A stretch of 64,000 bases of DNA from Emergomyces orientalis (Eukaryota; Ascomycota; Eurotiomycetes; Onygenales; Ajellomycetaceae). The notes under the pieces were generated by a model, which saw only the letters and a list, made by a program, of their open reading frames with translations, was not told the DNA's origin and did not search any database. Location: positions 3,906,001 to 3,970,000 of the forward strand of contig MOWL01000067.1 in NCBI GenBank assembly GCA_002110485.1. The letters run 5' to 3'. The translations under genes were made by a program, and so were the position numbers. Every line of letters begins with the position of its first letter. Within the stretch, counting starts at the first letter, position 1. Of the stretch, positions 12,336-24,255 are shown in pieces.

Positions 12336-13126
12336 TTGTCACAGCCCTAGATGGGGGCCAGTTAGCACGGAAAAATTCAAACAGAGGTGTAAGAGACACC
12401 GCGGTATTCCAAGGATATTGGGAATTACCTCAATCATCGTATTTGAAGGGTCAATGTTGTGTGACTGAACCCGCAGCATTCGGAATGTAGGGAGTGGATT
12501 TTATAAATTTGATATCAGATCGCGATTGATAATATCATCATAACAACATTGACGTAGCTGGACCCTCGGGCGCAAGTTTGGAGCCTGCCGTTTAGGGTTT
12601 AGTACTACACGTGACTAACATAGAACAACTGCTTGCGTTTTATAGGTATCTATTTTGGTGTATAAAAACTTGGGTTTTGAAGGAACTCTAAAATTCCCCT
12701 TACTCTCATTTCTGCCATGACAAAGGTAAACCTCACCATCAGCACAAGGTGGCGGGTTCCATGCGGCGAAAAAAAAAAAAAACAATCACGTGACAATGAT
12801 TAGTCATAGAAGCCACACACAGAGATCTGATTGGTTCATGCCGTTCCCCAGCTCCCCCCCCCAAGCGCGGCTCCCTATCTCCATACATTAACAACGTACA
12901 TTGATGATCATGCTAGCTGGCATGAAAGTCCGTCAATATCTCGCGCGACCATTTTCAAATCAACCAGCTGTGGGCAAACAGAACTCCCCTACCCTGGTCT
13001 TTTTTTTAATTTATATATTTATATATTCTAACTATGTTTTCATAAGTCAACTGTTTTTCTTGATTCCCTTTTCTTTTTCTTAGATACAAGCCTCAGTCGG
13101 GCTCACAGCGAGCTGGGTCAGCCGTC
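12336..13126. other. Divergent intergenic region between the MFS gene and HRD1
   Basis: This shared upstream region holds two identical CACGTGAC octamers, an A-run at 12770-12782 and a CT/T-rich stretch at 13000-13080 just before the HRD1 start. No ORF is credible. Confidence 0.5.
12608..12794. promoter_or_regulatory. Pair of CACGTGAC sites upstream of HRD1
   Basis: Exact CACGTGAC occurs at 12608-12615 and 12787-12794, about 520 and 340 bp before the HRD1 start. CACGTG is a bHLH E-box. HRD1 is an unfolded-protein-response target in yeast, but these are not a canonical Hac1 site, so which factor binds is unknown. Confidence 0.35.
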
Positions 13127-15837
13127 ATGAGGTTGGCAGCTTATGCTGGGGTATGATACATGATATTTCTATTCCCATGAAAGTCTATACGAAGTCGATT
13201 CTAACTATCTCCTAGGTCTCGACGGCCCTGGCTGCTGGCGTGATCCTTAAGGCCTTGCACCAGAGAGCAAACTTTTATTCCGCCTGCGTCTATCTTTCTC
13301 AGAGCAATGCGAACCTCATGGTATGTGTACGATTGTTGGAATTAATGCTTAATGTGGGTAAAACGACTAACAACAACTGAAATTTTAGATTCTAACGAAT
13401 TTCTGCCTCTTGGTCGTCGGATTCGTGCTATATGGCCTCCAGAGATTGCTATATGGACCCCTCCGCCCCATCGAAACGGAGCAGCTATATGAGAAAGCTT
13501 GGTTTGCGGTGACGGAAACATGTCTCGCGATGACCATATTTCGTGGCGAAATGGGAGCCTGGTTTTTGGTCATGTTCGTCTGCCTACTTGTGGGCAAGGT
13601 TTGGGGATGGATTGGAGAGGGTCGAGTGGAAATACTTGAACAGCAACCGCCGCAAAACCCCCGCCTTTTCCATACGCGACTGGCATTTTCCCTGATTTTG
13701 GCCGTGTCATTCAACACACTTATGCTCGAATATGCCGTGAAAACCGTGCTTCACCAGGCTCGACCGGACATGATGGTGATGTTTGGATTTGAGTTTGCCA
13801 TCCTATCAATCCTGTCGACCTCGACTGCGGCGAGATACGCTATCTCCCTCTGGGAGATTTACATTACCAGACAACAAAGACACGCGAAGATGGAGGAACG
13901 AAGAGCGGAAATTAGAGCCGCGAGAGCGGAAGCTATCCAGCAACAGTCGAGTTCTGGATCGGAGGAACCTCCAAATACTTTACCAGATGAGGATGATATT
14001 GATGAAATGGAGCTCGATGTTCCAGGTTGGGAGGAAAAGGGACGATGGGTATTTTATGTCGATCTCGTGACTGGTGAGTATAACATGAGCATTTCTGTCT
14101 GCTCCCCCGCTCTTGCGCGAGCTGACCAAAAGTGTAGACTTTCTAAAACTTATTGTCTATATGGCCTTCTTCGCGATCCTGTTCTCACGCTACGGATTAC
14201 CAATCCATATTCTCCGAGATGTTGTGCTTACAATGAGGTCATTTGGAAAACGAGTTGTTGACTTCCTTCGTTATCGCAATGCTACAAGGGATATGCATCA
14301 ACGCTATCCGGACGCAACTGCGGAGGAAATCACAGCAGGAGATGTATGTATCATTTGTCGCGAGGAGATGGAACCTTGGCAACCTGATGCTGCTCCAAAT
14401 GGGGAAGACGGTCCAGCCAGACCTGCTGGTCCCATTTCGGATCGATTACGACCAAAGAAACTCCCCTGCGGCCATGTGCTCCATTTTGCATGCCTTCGTA
14501 GCTGGCTGGAACGCCAACAAATCTGTCCAACCTGCCGACGGCCTGTTGCCTCAGCTGGAATACGTCGGGATTTCGGCGCAGCGCCGGGGGTTGCCCCTGG
14601 AGTTCCTGATGGAATGGCTAATGTTGGCGGGGCCCCTCAAGCTCAAGCTGCGGGAGCAAACATGGCTCCAGGGGCGGACAACGGCCAACCTGGAGAAGCT
14701 CGACCACGAGCATGGATCCTCAACTTCGGCCCGATTCGCATTGGATTCGGAGCTGGCCGTGGAGACTTATTCCAGAACCTAGCACAACAGATACACAATG
14801 GCCAAGCGCCACCTGCTCAGCCGGCAGCCAACCCAAACCACCAACCAGCTGGACCGCAGCAAATTGGTTTCGGATTTGGCTTTGGGCGACCCCTTGTCCA
14901 ACAACCACTTCCTGTCCAACAAAACCTTCAGCCAACAGCGCCAAACGCCCAATTCAACCTCCAATATACGCAAGCTCAGCTTCATCAAATCGAGCATCAG
15001 ATTTCCCAAGAATTCAATAACCTACGGACTACGGCTGAACAGCTGCAAGTGGTCCAGTTGTTACAAGCTGAATTAGCCAGACTTCGCGTCGTCCAAGCCA
15101 ACGCGGCGCACCCGAATACACCAATTATAGCACAACCACAACCACAACCACAACCTGCAGCCGCTCCGGTTATTACTCCTACTGCTATGGCGTCATCACA
15201 TATTCCCTCCACTGGCAGCCAAAGGCAGTTCACATCTCATCCACAAGTCCCCGCACTTGGTTCGGGGGATAGTCGCCTCCCGGAAGGGCTAAACCTGCCG
15301 CAAGGTTGGACATTTTTACCTCTACAGCAGGTTAACCATTCTGGACAACCATACGCTCAAACTTCTACTATCCATTCCACATATCCTCCATTCCCATCAC
15401 AGCCATCATCATCACCTAACCCCCAATTATTTCCCCAAACATCAAATAGCCTCTCACCTTCCATTACCGAAACAACGAACCGTGGAACTTCACTGAACCA
15501 CGCACCCTTAAATGTTGAACGGCCTGGCTTGGATTCCGTGTCTCCAAACCCCTCATTCCCACTCCCCTCACCAGGTCACGGATTGCAACCTGAACCGCAA
15601 CCAACCAGTTCCACAAATGGGCACTCTTCTATAGATCCCGCTCCTTCCCTTCCAGACTGGGCTCCAACAATATCGAACGGGGCAATAAATAAACCTGTAG
15701 CTGCTACTGATGATACATCACCAGAGACGGATGGGGAAGAGACTAAGGATGAGGGGCCGGAGCCGTCAGATCAATCGTCGTCTAAAGGCAAATCCCGCGC
15801 AGCCACAGTAGAAGATTACATAGAAGATGGTGCTTGA
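13127..15837 (+). CDS. HRD1: ER-associated degradation E3 ubiquitin ligase Hrd1 (synoviolin)
   Basis: Four exons, 13127-13150, 13216-13320, 13389-14073 and 14138-15837, encode 837 residues. Hrd1 is the ER-membrane RING ligase that ubiquitinates misfolded luminal and membrane proteins and forms part of the retrotranslocation channel. The N-terminal third has several membrane segments, including ILTNFCLLVVGFVLYGL and the helix after DFLKLIVYMAFFAILF. An EERRAEIRAARAEAIQQ charged segment lies between them. The RING-H2 ligands are C342, C345, C382, H384, H387, C390, C401 and C404 (CIICREEMEPW ... LPCGHVLHFACLRSWLE ... CPTCRRP). About 430 C-terminal residues are Pro/Gln/Ser-rich and disordered, and end in an acidic segment. 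The first coding exon is only 24 nt; its phase and consensus donor support it. Confidence 0.93.
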
Positions 15838-18090
15838 TAAGACGCAATTAATAAATACCAGCGTGGAAAACCAAGCAATGAAATACACAGATATAAGTCA
15901 ATGGTGGAAAGCCAGGGAAAGAAAAAAAGAGAAAAACATGCCAAAATAAATAAAGCTAACGCCTATTATACCTTATTAATTTCTTTCTTTCGCCTTTCAT
16001 GTATTTACTTCCTTTTTTCCCGCCCGCCTGTTTTCTGGCTTCTTTTAAACGGAAGGATATGTATCATCTGCATTCTACATTTTGAATTGTTTTTATATCC
16101 AATCCCTCTTTTGCTTTCGTTCTTTTTTTTTTTTTTTTTTTTGTTTCTTTCATAGCCCTTTTTTCCGTTTTTCTCACTGTCAATTTTAAAGCTCCAAAAA
16201 AGATCTCAACAAGATAACCCTGCGGATTGGCACACTCGCTTGGTAGCTTTTGCAGCCGTGTATTTCTAGAGTCTGTTCTTTGTCTACGGAACTTCATGGA
16301 TGGATGAAGGTGATTTGGGTCTGGTTAAAACTACCCATCTGTCATCATAAAAGGACCTTGACAGTTTTTGGAGATATTCGCCTTATACACCATTTTCATT
16401 TCATCCAACTGTTGATTAAAATGTGGTAAAATAATTGTGCAATACTAATATCTTCCTGAATTGGCTCGGATTAACATAAATGGCAGCTGCCCACTGTTTT
16501 AACAGCTCAACGCAGCAGAGTTAACAGAACGAGTGCAAAGTGTTAATTCGGAAAAGCTCGTAATGGTTTGGGCCGGGGTCAGCTCGCGGGCTGCGTCGAT
16601 CTGCTTTTGAACAGGGGAAGGTACTCATCTTACATAGCGTTGTGCGAAATATGTTATGCATTTTATGGCCATGAGTGGCCAAGACATATCTGCATGGCAT
16701 ATCATTTGATCTCTCAAACAATACTAGGAATAGACATGGACTGTCGGATATCAACTTGACAACTGTCCGATATACGACGCCTCTCTATCCCTCTCCTCTC
16801 TGTCAAGATTGCATCGCGCGACCTATTTTTCCCTTGATTCGGCCATCATATATCTCCATCCTACCACCTACTTGTGTTTCATTCCATTTTCTTCTTCTCT
16901 TTGCCCTAACTCCAAGCACCAAGCTCAAAAGCTGGACCCCAGCCCTAGTCGTCGCCCGCCCCCGGCTGAAGGGGGGGGAGAGATACGCGAACATGCAGCG
17001 TGTTAAATTCAGATACGACACAACATACCTGCACCTAACATCTTCCTTGGATTGTGTTTGAAACTAAAGCAGAGGCCGCAAATTTGCGGGACTCGATGCT
17101 TGTGCAGCGGATGTGGAACCCCGTTGAAACAGCACTCAAATATGCCGCTGATGACAGGAAGCATCGGTCTTGGCAATCGTCGACGGTGTGCACAGGAGAT
17201 ATTTTTCCTCTCCCTTTTCGAGACTTAGTCATTGATTTGGCTGTTTTAGTTCCCTTTTTGGGGGGAGGGGAGAAGGGGGCATTGGAGTAGATTGCCGTCA
17301 GAATCTATATTGATAGGTGCCCCCCATCTGCTCGTTTGTTCTGATGTCTCAGGACTCTCCGGAATTTATCGGAGCTCTTCACGGCAATCAACCATACAAT
17401 ACCGAGTATAAAACATAGGTATTTTGGCCGCACGCCAACTTACTCCCCAGCAAGTGTCGAGGACGTTTAGTGGCACATGGCCCTCGAGTATGGTTTCGGT
17501 GCTGATCCCGCTCTAGAATAACCATGTTCGTCTATACATTGAGCGACACGGTCAAGGCCTGAAGACATGAAAGACACCTTCCACAAGACATATGACTGAG
17601 CCGTGAGTGACTTTTCGGCGATGATCAAATTGCGGGTGAGTTCGTGGTTGTGCCCTCCAACCGCCCTCTGACCCTCAACCACCTCGCACCTTTTCTCCCT
17701 TCGCGTTTTCCCTTCTTTTCCGTTTTTTGGTCGGGCGAGACACAGAGGGAAGGGTTTGAGGTATACGATTTGATGGATCAGGATCTAGCTAGACCAGCAT
17801 CCAATTGCTCGAGGTACACATCGGGGCGATGGGATTTCGAGCATGTCGATGGTATTCGGTTATTTGGGGATGGGTTAGAAATGCTCAATTCATTCCATTT
17901 TTTTTCTCTTTCTTGTTAAAAACCGGGGAGCTGCGTTAACAATTCTCTGTCTTCGCAGGTTGCGACGGCGATAGGATTGGAGATGTGTCAATATATAACC
18001 TAGGAGATGCCAAACCTGCCTTCCACCCGCCACTTGCGCCAGGGGTCTACTCCAGCCGGTGGAATTCGGCACAACAAATCATTACTAAAT

Positions 18091-19576
18091 TACTCCGTAC
18101 TCCTGTGCCCAAATTTTAACCTTCGAATAGCGGCGGGGCAAATCTAATGATGATTACAGTCACTTTCGAAACACATATCCGTGCTGTTGCTGTTTTCTTC
18201 TTTTCTTGTTCGGAGTACAGGAAAGGTTGATACTCCGCCTGCGCCATAAGGGATGCTTTCCCCAAAACGAATTTATACAATCATTCACCACAGTTTCTCC
18301 AAGTTTACCGCAAAATCTTTCCAGAAAATTACAGGACCCTTAATCAGTTTTTTCGTCTCCCCGAGTTTTGCTGAAATGTATTTAGTTTTCCTTGTGCGGG
18401 AAATGAGACAACAAGCTGCCAGAGTTATTCCCCCTTTCACTGAGCTGTCTCTGTCACATAAAAATTTCACTGCCCGTTCTTGTGTTAAGAGGACTGCGCA
18501 GGATCGCTGCTGTCGTCCACATACTTCGGTAGATCATTGAAGTAAATATGTGCTTCTAAATGCACCCAGTGTTCAGGTCAACCTTCAAGGGGATATGGAA
18601 CGCCTGAACGCCAGACTGGGATATAAAATCTTCGATTCGCTCACCGAAAGTAGAAAAATAAAAATAATGCTAAAAACAAGGGTGAAATTCATGAATTGTA
18701 CGAACAAATCACCAATAATCATCACCCACAGTAAGTTTCACCCTTTGTTTTCGACTTCGAAAAGAAAAATACTTTTTTATTAAACTTAAAAGATGATTTT
18801 ACTTTTTCCCTGCCTTGAATCATCAGGTAAAGCAAGTTTAAAGTTTTAAGCTCTGACGCTAGCGCCGGAATCCAATTCTCATCAAACCAGGCGGCTCGTG
18901 GCGTATTGTAGTGGTTACCAGTGGACGGACTACTTGGGGGTGAAGCCCTTGGAAATCCCGGACCCTGGCGACGGGGCGTCCAAGCACGATAGCGCTAGTG
19001 CGCTGCTTTCATTTAGAAAGATCATGGGGGTACTCCGTACATAGCATAATATTGCTTGCAAAATCGAGGTTTGATATACATGTACAGTACATGTACATGT
19101 AACTAACATACATACGAGTCGACATATCTACGTAAATTTATATATTTTTCAAGCGAATGGAACATACATGAACTCAGCCCTATGTTTTCATGCCGCATCA
19201 TCGTCTGCCATGTATTTACCATGGTACCTACTCCGTACGCTGAGTAGGTACTTATTTATTGGCCAGAAAAGTACCTGGCGTTTGCCATTGGACGGTTGGA
19301 GGGCGGGGCACTATAGCGGAGTCGCAGGATGCTTCCCGAAACAAACATGAACGATCCACTTCAAAAAGCGCGAACGAGCGACCTGACTACCGTAGCAACC
19401 GCCTCTCCAATTTGTCGTCATCGTTTCGGCTTGAGAGTGAGTTGGCGAGCTCTTATTACTATGTGCATTTCAGATGTAGTTATCTGCCATCTTGGGCCGG
19501 TGGGGAGGTAAGCGTAGGCGGTGGCTCATGGGTGTATCATGTTTTATACACTAATTGCTCGTATTTTACTCCGTAC
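18091..19576 (+). repeat. Four dispersed identical TACTCCGTAC decamers
   Basis: Exact copies lie at 18091-18100, 19031-19040, 19229-19238 and 19567-19576, all on the same strand. Partial or inverted versions are at 18211-18218 (CGGAGTAC) and 18233 (TACTCCGC). About 0.1 copies of a given decamer would be expected by chance in 64 kb on both strands, so this is real clustering. Confidence 0.7.
19224..19251. repeat. Perfect 10-bp inverted repeat
   Basis: GTACCTACTC at 19224-19233 and GAGTAGGTAC at 19242-19251 are exact reverse complements with an 8-bp spacer. The repeat includes one of the TACTCCGTAC decamers. Confidence 0.7.
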
Positions 19577-20410
19577 CTAGGGAGAAAATCCGGGATATTG
19601 CAGCCTGTTGCAATTTCAAGTTCGCTGTAGAATTCTTGGTCCTGTTGCGGGCTGAGCCCAAGAATACGCAATGTAAGCCCGACCCGACTCTGTTCACAGT
19701 CTTATTACTCTCACAGTCTCACATTACATTCTTTCAGCGGTTGCCTTCCTGATTATTCGTTGGCTGTTTGGGTACGTAAACCGACCCTTAATAAGTCCGA
19801 AATTCGAAATATAGATGAGATGACCAAGGTGTTTTATATGTACAGGTACAGGTACATTGAACATCATGGATGTCCGTAGAATCTCTGTTTTGGGCATTGG
19901 GAGGCAGAGGCGTACGTGTATGTCATGTAAATCGCAACCTCATTCGGGACTCTGAGTGGTCGAGGTGTGATCGCTGCTGCATTTGAACTCCACTCGTATC
20001 TCTTGGACCCAGAAGATCTTTGTTCTTGGCGTCGCAGTTTTTTAATTATATTTTACATAGTCACCAGAGCTGTGTTAACCACCCCCCCTTGCACTCACAA
20101 TAGAATCATTTGTGGTCCTCCGAGATGAACTGGCGGCAATACCAAACAACCCGGGTGTTCCTGCTCGGCTTAGGTAATTAATTAATTTGCGCTGCTGATA
20201 GTGATATTTCTTCTCCCCGGGCGGACCGGCACCAGGAAGGTTGGAAGTAATGTATCGTAAAGCTCTGGAAATAACTTATACGTAAGTATGTACAGGTACA
20301 TACATACATCCCGCGTAACCCAAGATAGAAGTGCAGATTACCCTACCTGGGCCAGATGTATGTACATAGTACAGTACCTGTACCCGCACTTATACTTGTA
20401 TCTGTACCTC

Positions 20411-20434
20411 CCACTCCCCTCCCCTCCCCTCCCC
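20411..20434 (+). repeat. CCCCT pentamer microsatellite
   Basis: Four to five tandem CCCCT units lie about 510 bp upstream of the DUF3431 start. The complementary strand carries runs of four G and could fold as a quadruplex. It is otherwise a simple repeat in a CT-rich promoter. Confidence 0.6.
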
Positions 20435-20946
20435 TGTACTGCATTTCGTCAACTGCATGGATGTATCTTTCGCTTGCTTTTTCCTGGAGCTGCAAATCTG
20501 TTCTCTTCCCACTTCAACTTCATCCTCATCTCTGTCCTTTTGTTTCCCCCCTTTGTCTTCTGTTTGCCCTTATTCTTCTATTCTTCTTCTTTAATACATA
20601 ATAATATCTCCCGTACATTCTTCCTGTCATTCTGCTGGGCAGTCATTCAATGCCCACCTGTTCTCTGGCGGAATGCATCCTTCATATCAATCGTTCTCCA
20701 TCGACAACTGAACATCACCCCTTAATATCGGCCAATTCGGTCTTTTTTTCTGAAGTAGAACAAATCCTGCCCACTTCTGCCCCCCAAAAAAAGAGGGGGG
20801 GGATTCATAACGAATTGGGACAAAGGAGATAGGGGAAAGGCAGCGATTATATAGAATTTCAAAGGGGGCTGGATCCCGCCGGTCCGAAACCACCGGACCA
20901 ACCGATCAACGACGCCCCCAATCCGTGTATACGGATATATCTGACG

Positions 20947-22233
20947 ATGTACTCGCGAGTATATCCTTTAACCGTTCTACGGCGGCCTTCTTTTCTATTT
21001 CTCATCCTCACCTTCTTAGTCATCTTGCACTGCTATAGGCAGATCACCAACAACCACAAATACTTAGCCGTGCCATGGGCCAGACACACATCCAGGGAAA
21101 TATCCCCCCTCGCATACTTCTCAAGTTTTTCCCAAGGTAGGTTCCAGCTTCCTATTACAAGCAGAAAACATGCCACTACCCACCTCCCCGTAGTCCCAGT
21201 AGCTAACTTGCACCCAGGAGTCCCCAAACCACCGGGGTCCAACTACTCGCGAGCTCTGATCGTCCCGCGTCTGCAAACAGAAGATGCTAGCTGGATCTCC
21301 GCCGAGCTCAAGGATGTGGAGGAGTTCATTTACGTCGTCGACGACCCCTCCGCACCTCTCCACCCGCCCCTCAACAAGGGTCATGAATCAATGGTCTACC
21401 TCACCTACCTCATCGACCACTACGATAACCTCCCAGACATCATGATATTCATGCATTCTCACCGCGTCAGCTGGCACAATGAAGAGTCATTAGATTTTAG
21501 CGCCGTCGAGCTAATCAACAGGCTGAGTAGCGAACGCGTCATGCGCAACGGATACATGAATCTGCGCTGTTACTGGGGTCCCGGCTGCCCGGACTGGCTG
21601 CACCCGAGGAAAAAAGAAGTAGACGCGGGCAAGCAAGAGGAAATCATCCTTGCGAAAGCTTGGGCGGAGCTTTTCCCCCGCGTGGAGGCCCCCATGGTCC
21701 TAGCACAGCCATGCTGTGCTCAGTTCGCCCTCTCCCGCGAGCGCGCGCTCGCCATCCCGAAATCCAAATACATCTTCTACCGCGACTGGATCCTGCGAAC
21801 GGAGCTGAGCGACTATATCTCCGGCCGCGTGTGGGAGTATCTCTGGCAGGTTGTGTTCACGGGCCAGAGCGTCTTCTGTCCTGAGCAGCATGTGTGTTAT
21901 TGTGACGGATACGGCTTATGTTTTGGCGGTGCCCAGGGGATGGATCAGTATTTCGGCCTCATGTACCAGAGGCGTGATCAGCAGCGGGACCTGGAAAAAT
22001 GGCGGAAGCTGGCTAAGGCCATCGAGGATGCGGAAACGGAGGGCAGGTCCCCTGAGGAGATTGAGAAATTGGAGAGGCCTGAGGCGGGGAAGGACAAAGT
22101 GATGGAGCGCGAGATAGAGGAGAAGAGGCAGAGGTTGGAGAAGATGGTTGAGATAGCGAAGGAGAAGGGGAAGGATCCGCGAATACGTGCAGAGGAAGCT
22201 GGGAGGCCTTGGAAGGAAGGGGATGGGTTTTGA
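20947..22233 (+). CDS. DUF3431 family membrane-anchored protein
   Basis: A single exon of 428 residues starting at the first Met. A hydrophobic segment at about residues 14-32 (PSFLFLILTFLVILHCYR) suggests a type II signal anchor, placing the rest in the secretory lumen. The core resembles DUF3431: SRALIVPRLQTEDASWI, FIYVVDDPSAPLHPPLNKG, a block DIMIFMHSHRVSWHNE, then RNGYMNLRCYWGPGCPDWL and VLAQPCCAQFALSRERAL. The family is common in ascomycetes and often considered glycosyltransferase-like, but its reaction is unknown. Several conserved Cys (CYWGPGC, PCCAQF, FCPEQHVCYCDGYGLCFGG) could form disulfides. The last 70 residues are a charged Lys/Glu coiled-coil-like tail, unusual for a luminal domain. 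No intron is needed. Confidence 0.8.
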   Translation: MYSRVYPLTVLRRPSFLFLILTFLVILHCYRQITNNHKYLAVPWARHTSREISPLAYFSSFSQGRFQLPITSRKHATTHLPVVPVANLHPGVPKPPGSNYSRALIVPRLQTEDASWISAELKDVEEFIYVVDDPSAPLHPPLNKGHESMVYLTYLIDHYDNLPDIMIFMHSHRVSWHNEESLDFSAVELINRLSSERVMRNGYMNLRCYWGPGCPDWLHPRKKEVDAGKQEEIILAKAWAELFPRVEAPMVLAQPCCAQFALSRERALAIPKSKYIFYRDWILRTELSDYISGRVWEYLWQVVFTGQSVFCPEQHVCYCDGYGLCFGGAQGMDQYFGLMYQRRDQQRDLEKWRKLAKAIEDAETEGRSPEEIEKLERPEAGKDKVMEREIEEKRQRLEKMVEIAKEKGKDPRIRAEEAGRPWKEGDGF

Positions 22234-24255
22234 AAATTGCCGAGGAAAAGAAATCTGTTACGACGAGGAGAAACTATGGTGTTGAAACCAACATACACGG
22301 AAGAGCCCGGTTTCCCTGCCCCCCCCCCATTTTTTCTCCCGTCTCTTGCGAACGAGATGCCGTTACGATATCAAAACCGATTGATGTGAGCGGCTGTGGA
22401 TAGAGCCTTTCATCTTGACCGGAAGAAGAGTACCCGGTTTTCGATCTCCTTCATTATCATATAATCGCCATATTTCATTAAACATACAACTTTTTCTTCC
22501 TCCGTCATTTTACTTCCCACTCTATTTCAGGGTCGTATGCATATCTTCTCGTCGCGAGTCCTCCCTTCACCGGTCAGGCGCAAAGCGGCGGTATGGGTCC
22601 AAATCGGCGTGGTAAAAGGGTTTGAATAAACATAAGAAATAGTTCTTTTTCGTCGGTGTTGCTAATTGTTGATTTGATTTTCTCAATTTACTTTTGCCAA
22701 ACTTTCTCCCTTGCAGGACCAGCAAGCGCCCATCCCATGTATGGGAAAAGCCAGCGAGGACCAATCCAAATCATGGTCATGTGGAGTGAGATACGACAAC
22801 CATCGCGTTCATATTTTATAAAACGAACGTTTGGACGGAGGCAGGGTGGGAGGGAGAGAGAATGTTGTGACAATATTTCATGTGAAGTAGAAATAGGCAT
22901 AGCTTAGCCTCGAACGCTTCAACATGGGGCGCTTGCTTGGCTCTGAGGTCAGGACCTAGCTAGCCCCTGGCCCTAGAGCAGCGAACCACCCCTGTTATTT
23001 CCTGGCCTGCGGACCTTTTATCCAGGGAATTTCTTTGTTGACCAGATCTAATCTGAATAATTCCCTCCGCATACCACAGTACGTATCCAGGTTCCTTGCT
23101 CTAGTCGACTCTACGAATGTTTCGCCGTTATATCCTGTAATACTGACTATTTCCGCGTTTGGGTGTTGGTGGAGGGAATAAAAAGTCTTTTTGTTTTGAA
23201 TATTTTGATATCATGGGGTTATGGGTTTATTGATATATTGATATATCAGCTTAAAAGATGGATTCTTTTGTGTGGGATGACTTTTATTTTATCTTCCAGG
23301 AATCCATATTTACCCGGATTTCGATTCATGGTTGAACTTCGTTGTATTATTACATTGTTATTGTGATTACTCTTACTATTACTCGCTGCTGGTGCTCAAG
23401 TTCTTGTAATATATTATCATTAATGTTTTTCTTCTTTGTTGTTAAAATTGACACTATTTCCCCCCGCCCTTAGTTATATTATCGTCTCCATCAATACGGA
23501 AATTACCCCACATGGATCATTCCGCATTACTAACCCCTTAGATAATCATATCACATGACCATCCAGAAGCAGCCTAGCGCGTCTCCTCCGCCTCCTCCCT
23601 TTTTTTTCTCTCGACTCTCTTTCGTTGCAATCAATCCAAACACTACAAACATCTCAAACCATCCCCCCAGCAAAACGTCAGACACGCTATCAGCTATCTA
23701 CCATAAGCATATCGCGGAAGAGCTACTTGGTCAATTCTTCTGGTTGACCAGAACTGAGCCGCTTCGTTTATTTTAAGGTGTTTGCGCATTGTGTGCCTGT
23801 TGACTGTGGTTTTGCCACATGCTACGGAGATTGTGGGGATTGAAATTTGAATTGAATTAAACGCACTGGTAGAGAGGGTTAGAGGACGGCGGATAACTGG
23901 GCAGGTTTTTTGCGCTTTTCTTTGCGCCTGCAATGCGCTTTTGGCTTCGAGCGCTTCTACACGGCTTTGCTTGTTCAGGAGATTTATGAAAGCTGGTTGC
24001 GGAATTGGACGCGCTATTTTATTTTACATACGAGGTACGCTTGTTCGTTGTGAAATATTCTAATCACCGCCCGCGGTTTCGCGGAGTCGTTGTTTGACTA
24101 ATTAAAAAATAATAATAATAAATAATAATAATTTAAATTTAGATACCATAACCCTCATCTCCTATATCAAATCGCGTCGCTGTCCACACCTCTAGCTAGC
24201 TACCTTACCCACCTCCATCCGCCCTGCAAAAACAGTCATCTCCAAGATCTAAAAC
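22234..24255. other. Intergenic region (about 2 kb)
   Basis: This tract separates two plus-strand genes. It contains AT-rich stretches, short C- and T-runs and, near its right end, an AAT microsatellite. I recognise no gene; the frames present are short. Confidence 0.5.
24109..24132 (+). repeat. AAT trinucleotide microsatellite
   Basis: About eight AAT units, with one interruption, lie about 125 bp upstream of the next start codon. This is a candidate length-variable promoter element; nothing more can be said from the sequence. Confidence 0.7.

Larger units (their letters stand above)
15838..20946. other. Long gene-poor tract (about 5.1 kb)
   Basis: No gene is supported. The tract has a T17-type homopolymer near 16126-16142 and CT-rich runs, notably near 20410-20435 with a CCCCT pentamer repeat. 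It also has repeated TACTCCGTAC and GTACATGTAC-like motifs between 18.0 and 20.4 kb. Open frames of 120-145 codons are translations of low-complexity DNA. Part is presumably the HRD1 3' region and the DUF3431 promoter; a non-coding transcript is possible. Confidence 0.45.

Noticed and set aside
16675..17061. Plus-strand 128-codon frame
   Set aside because: Low-complexity, CT-rich translation without any motif.
18890..19010. tRNA-like segment with an A-box-like TGGCGTATTGTAGTGG
   Set aside because: No GGTTCGANNCC B-box and no closing acceptor stem; cannot be folded by eye into a cloverleaf.
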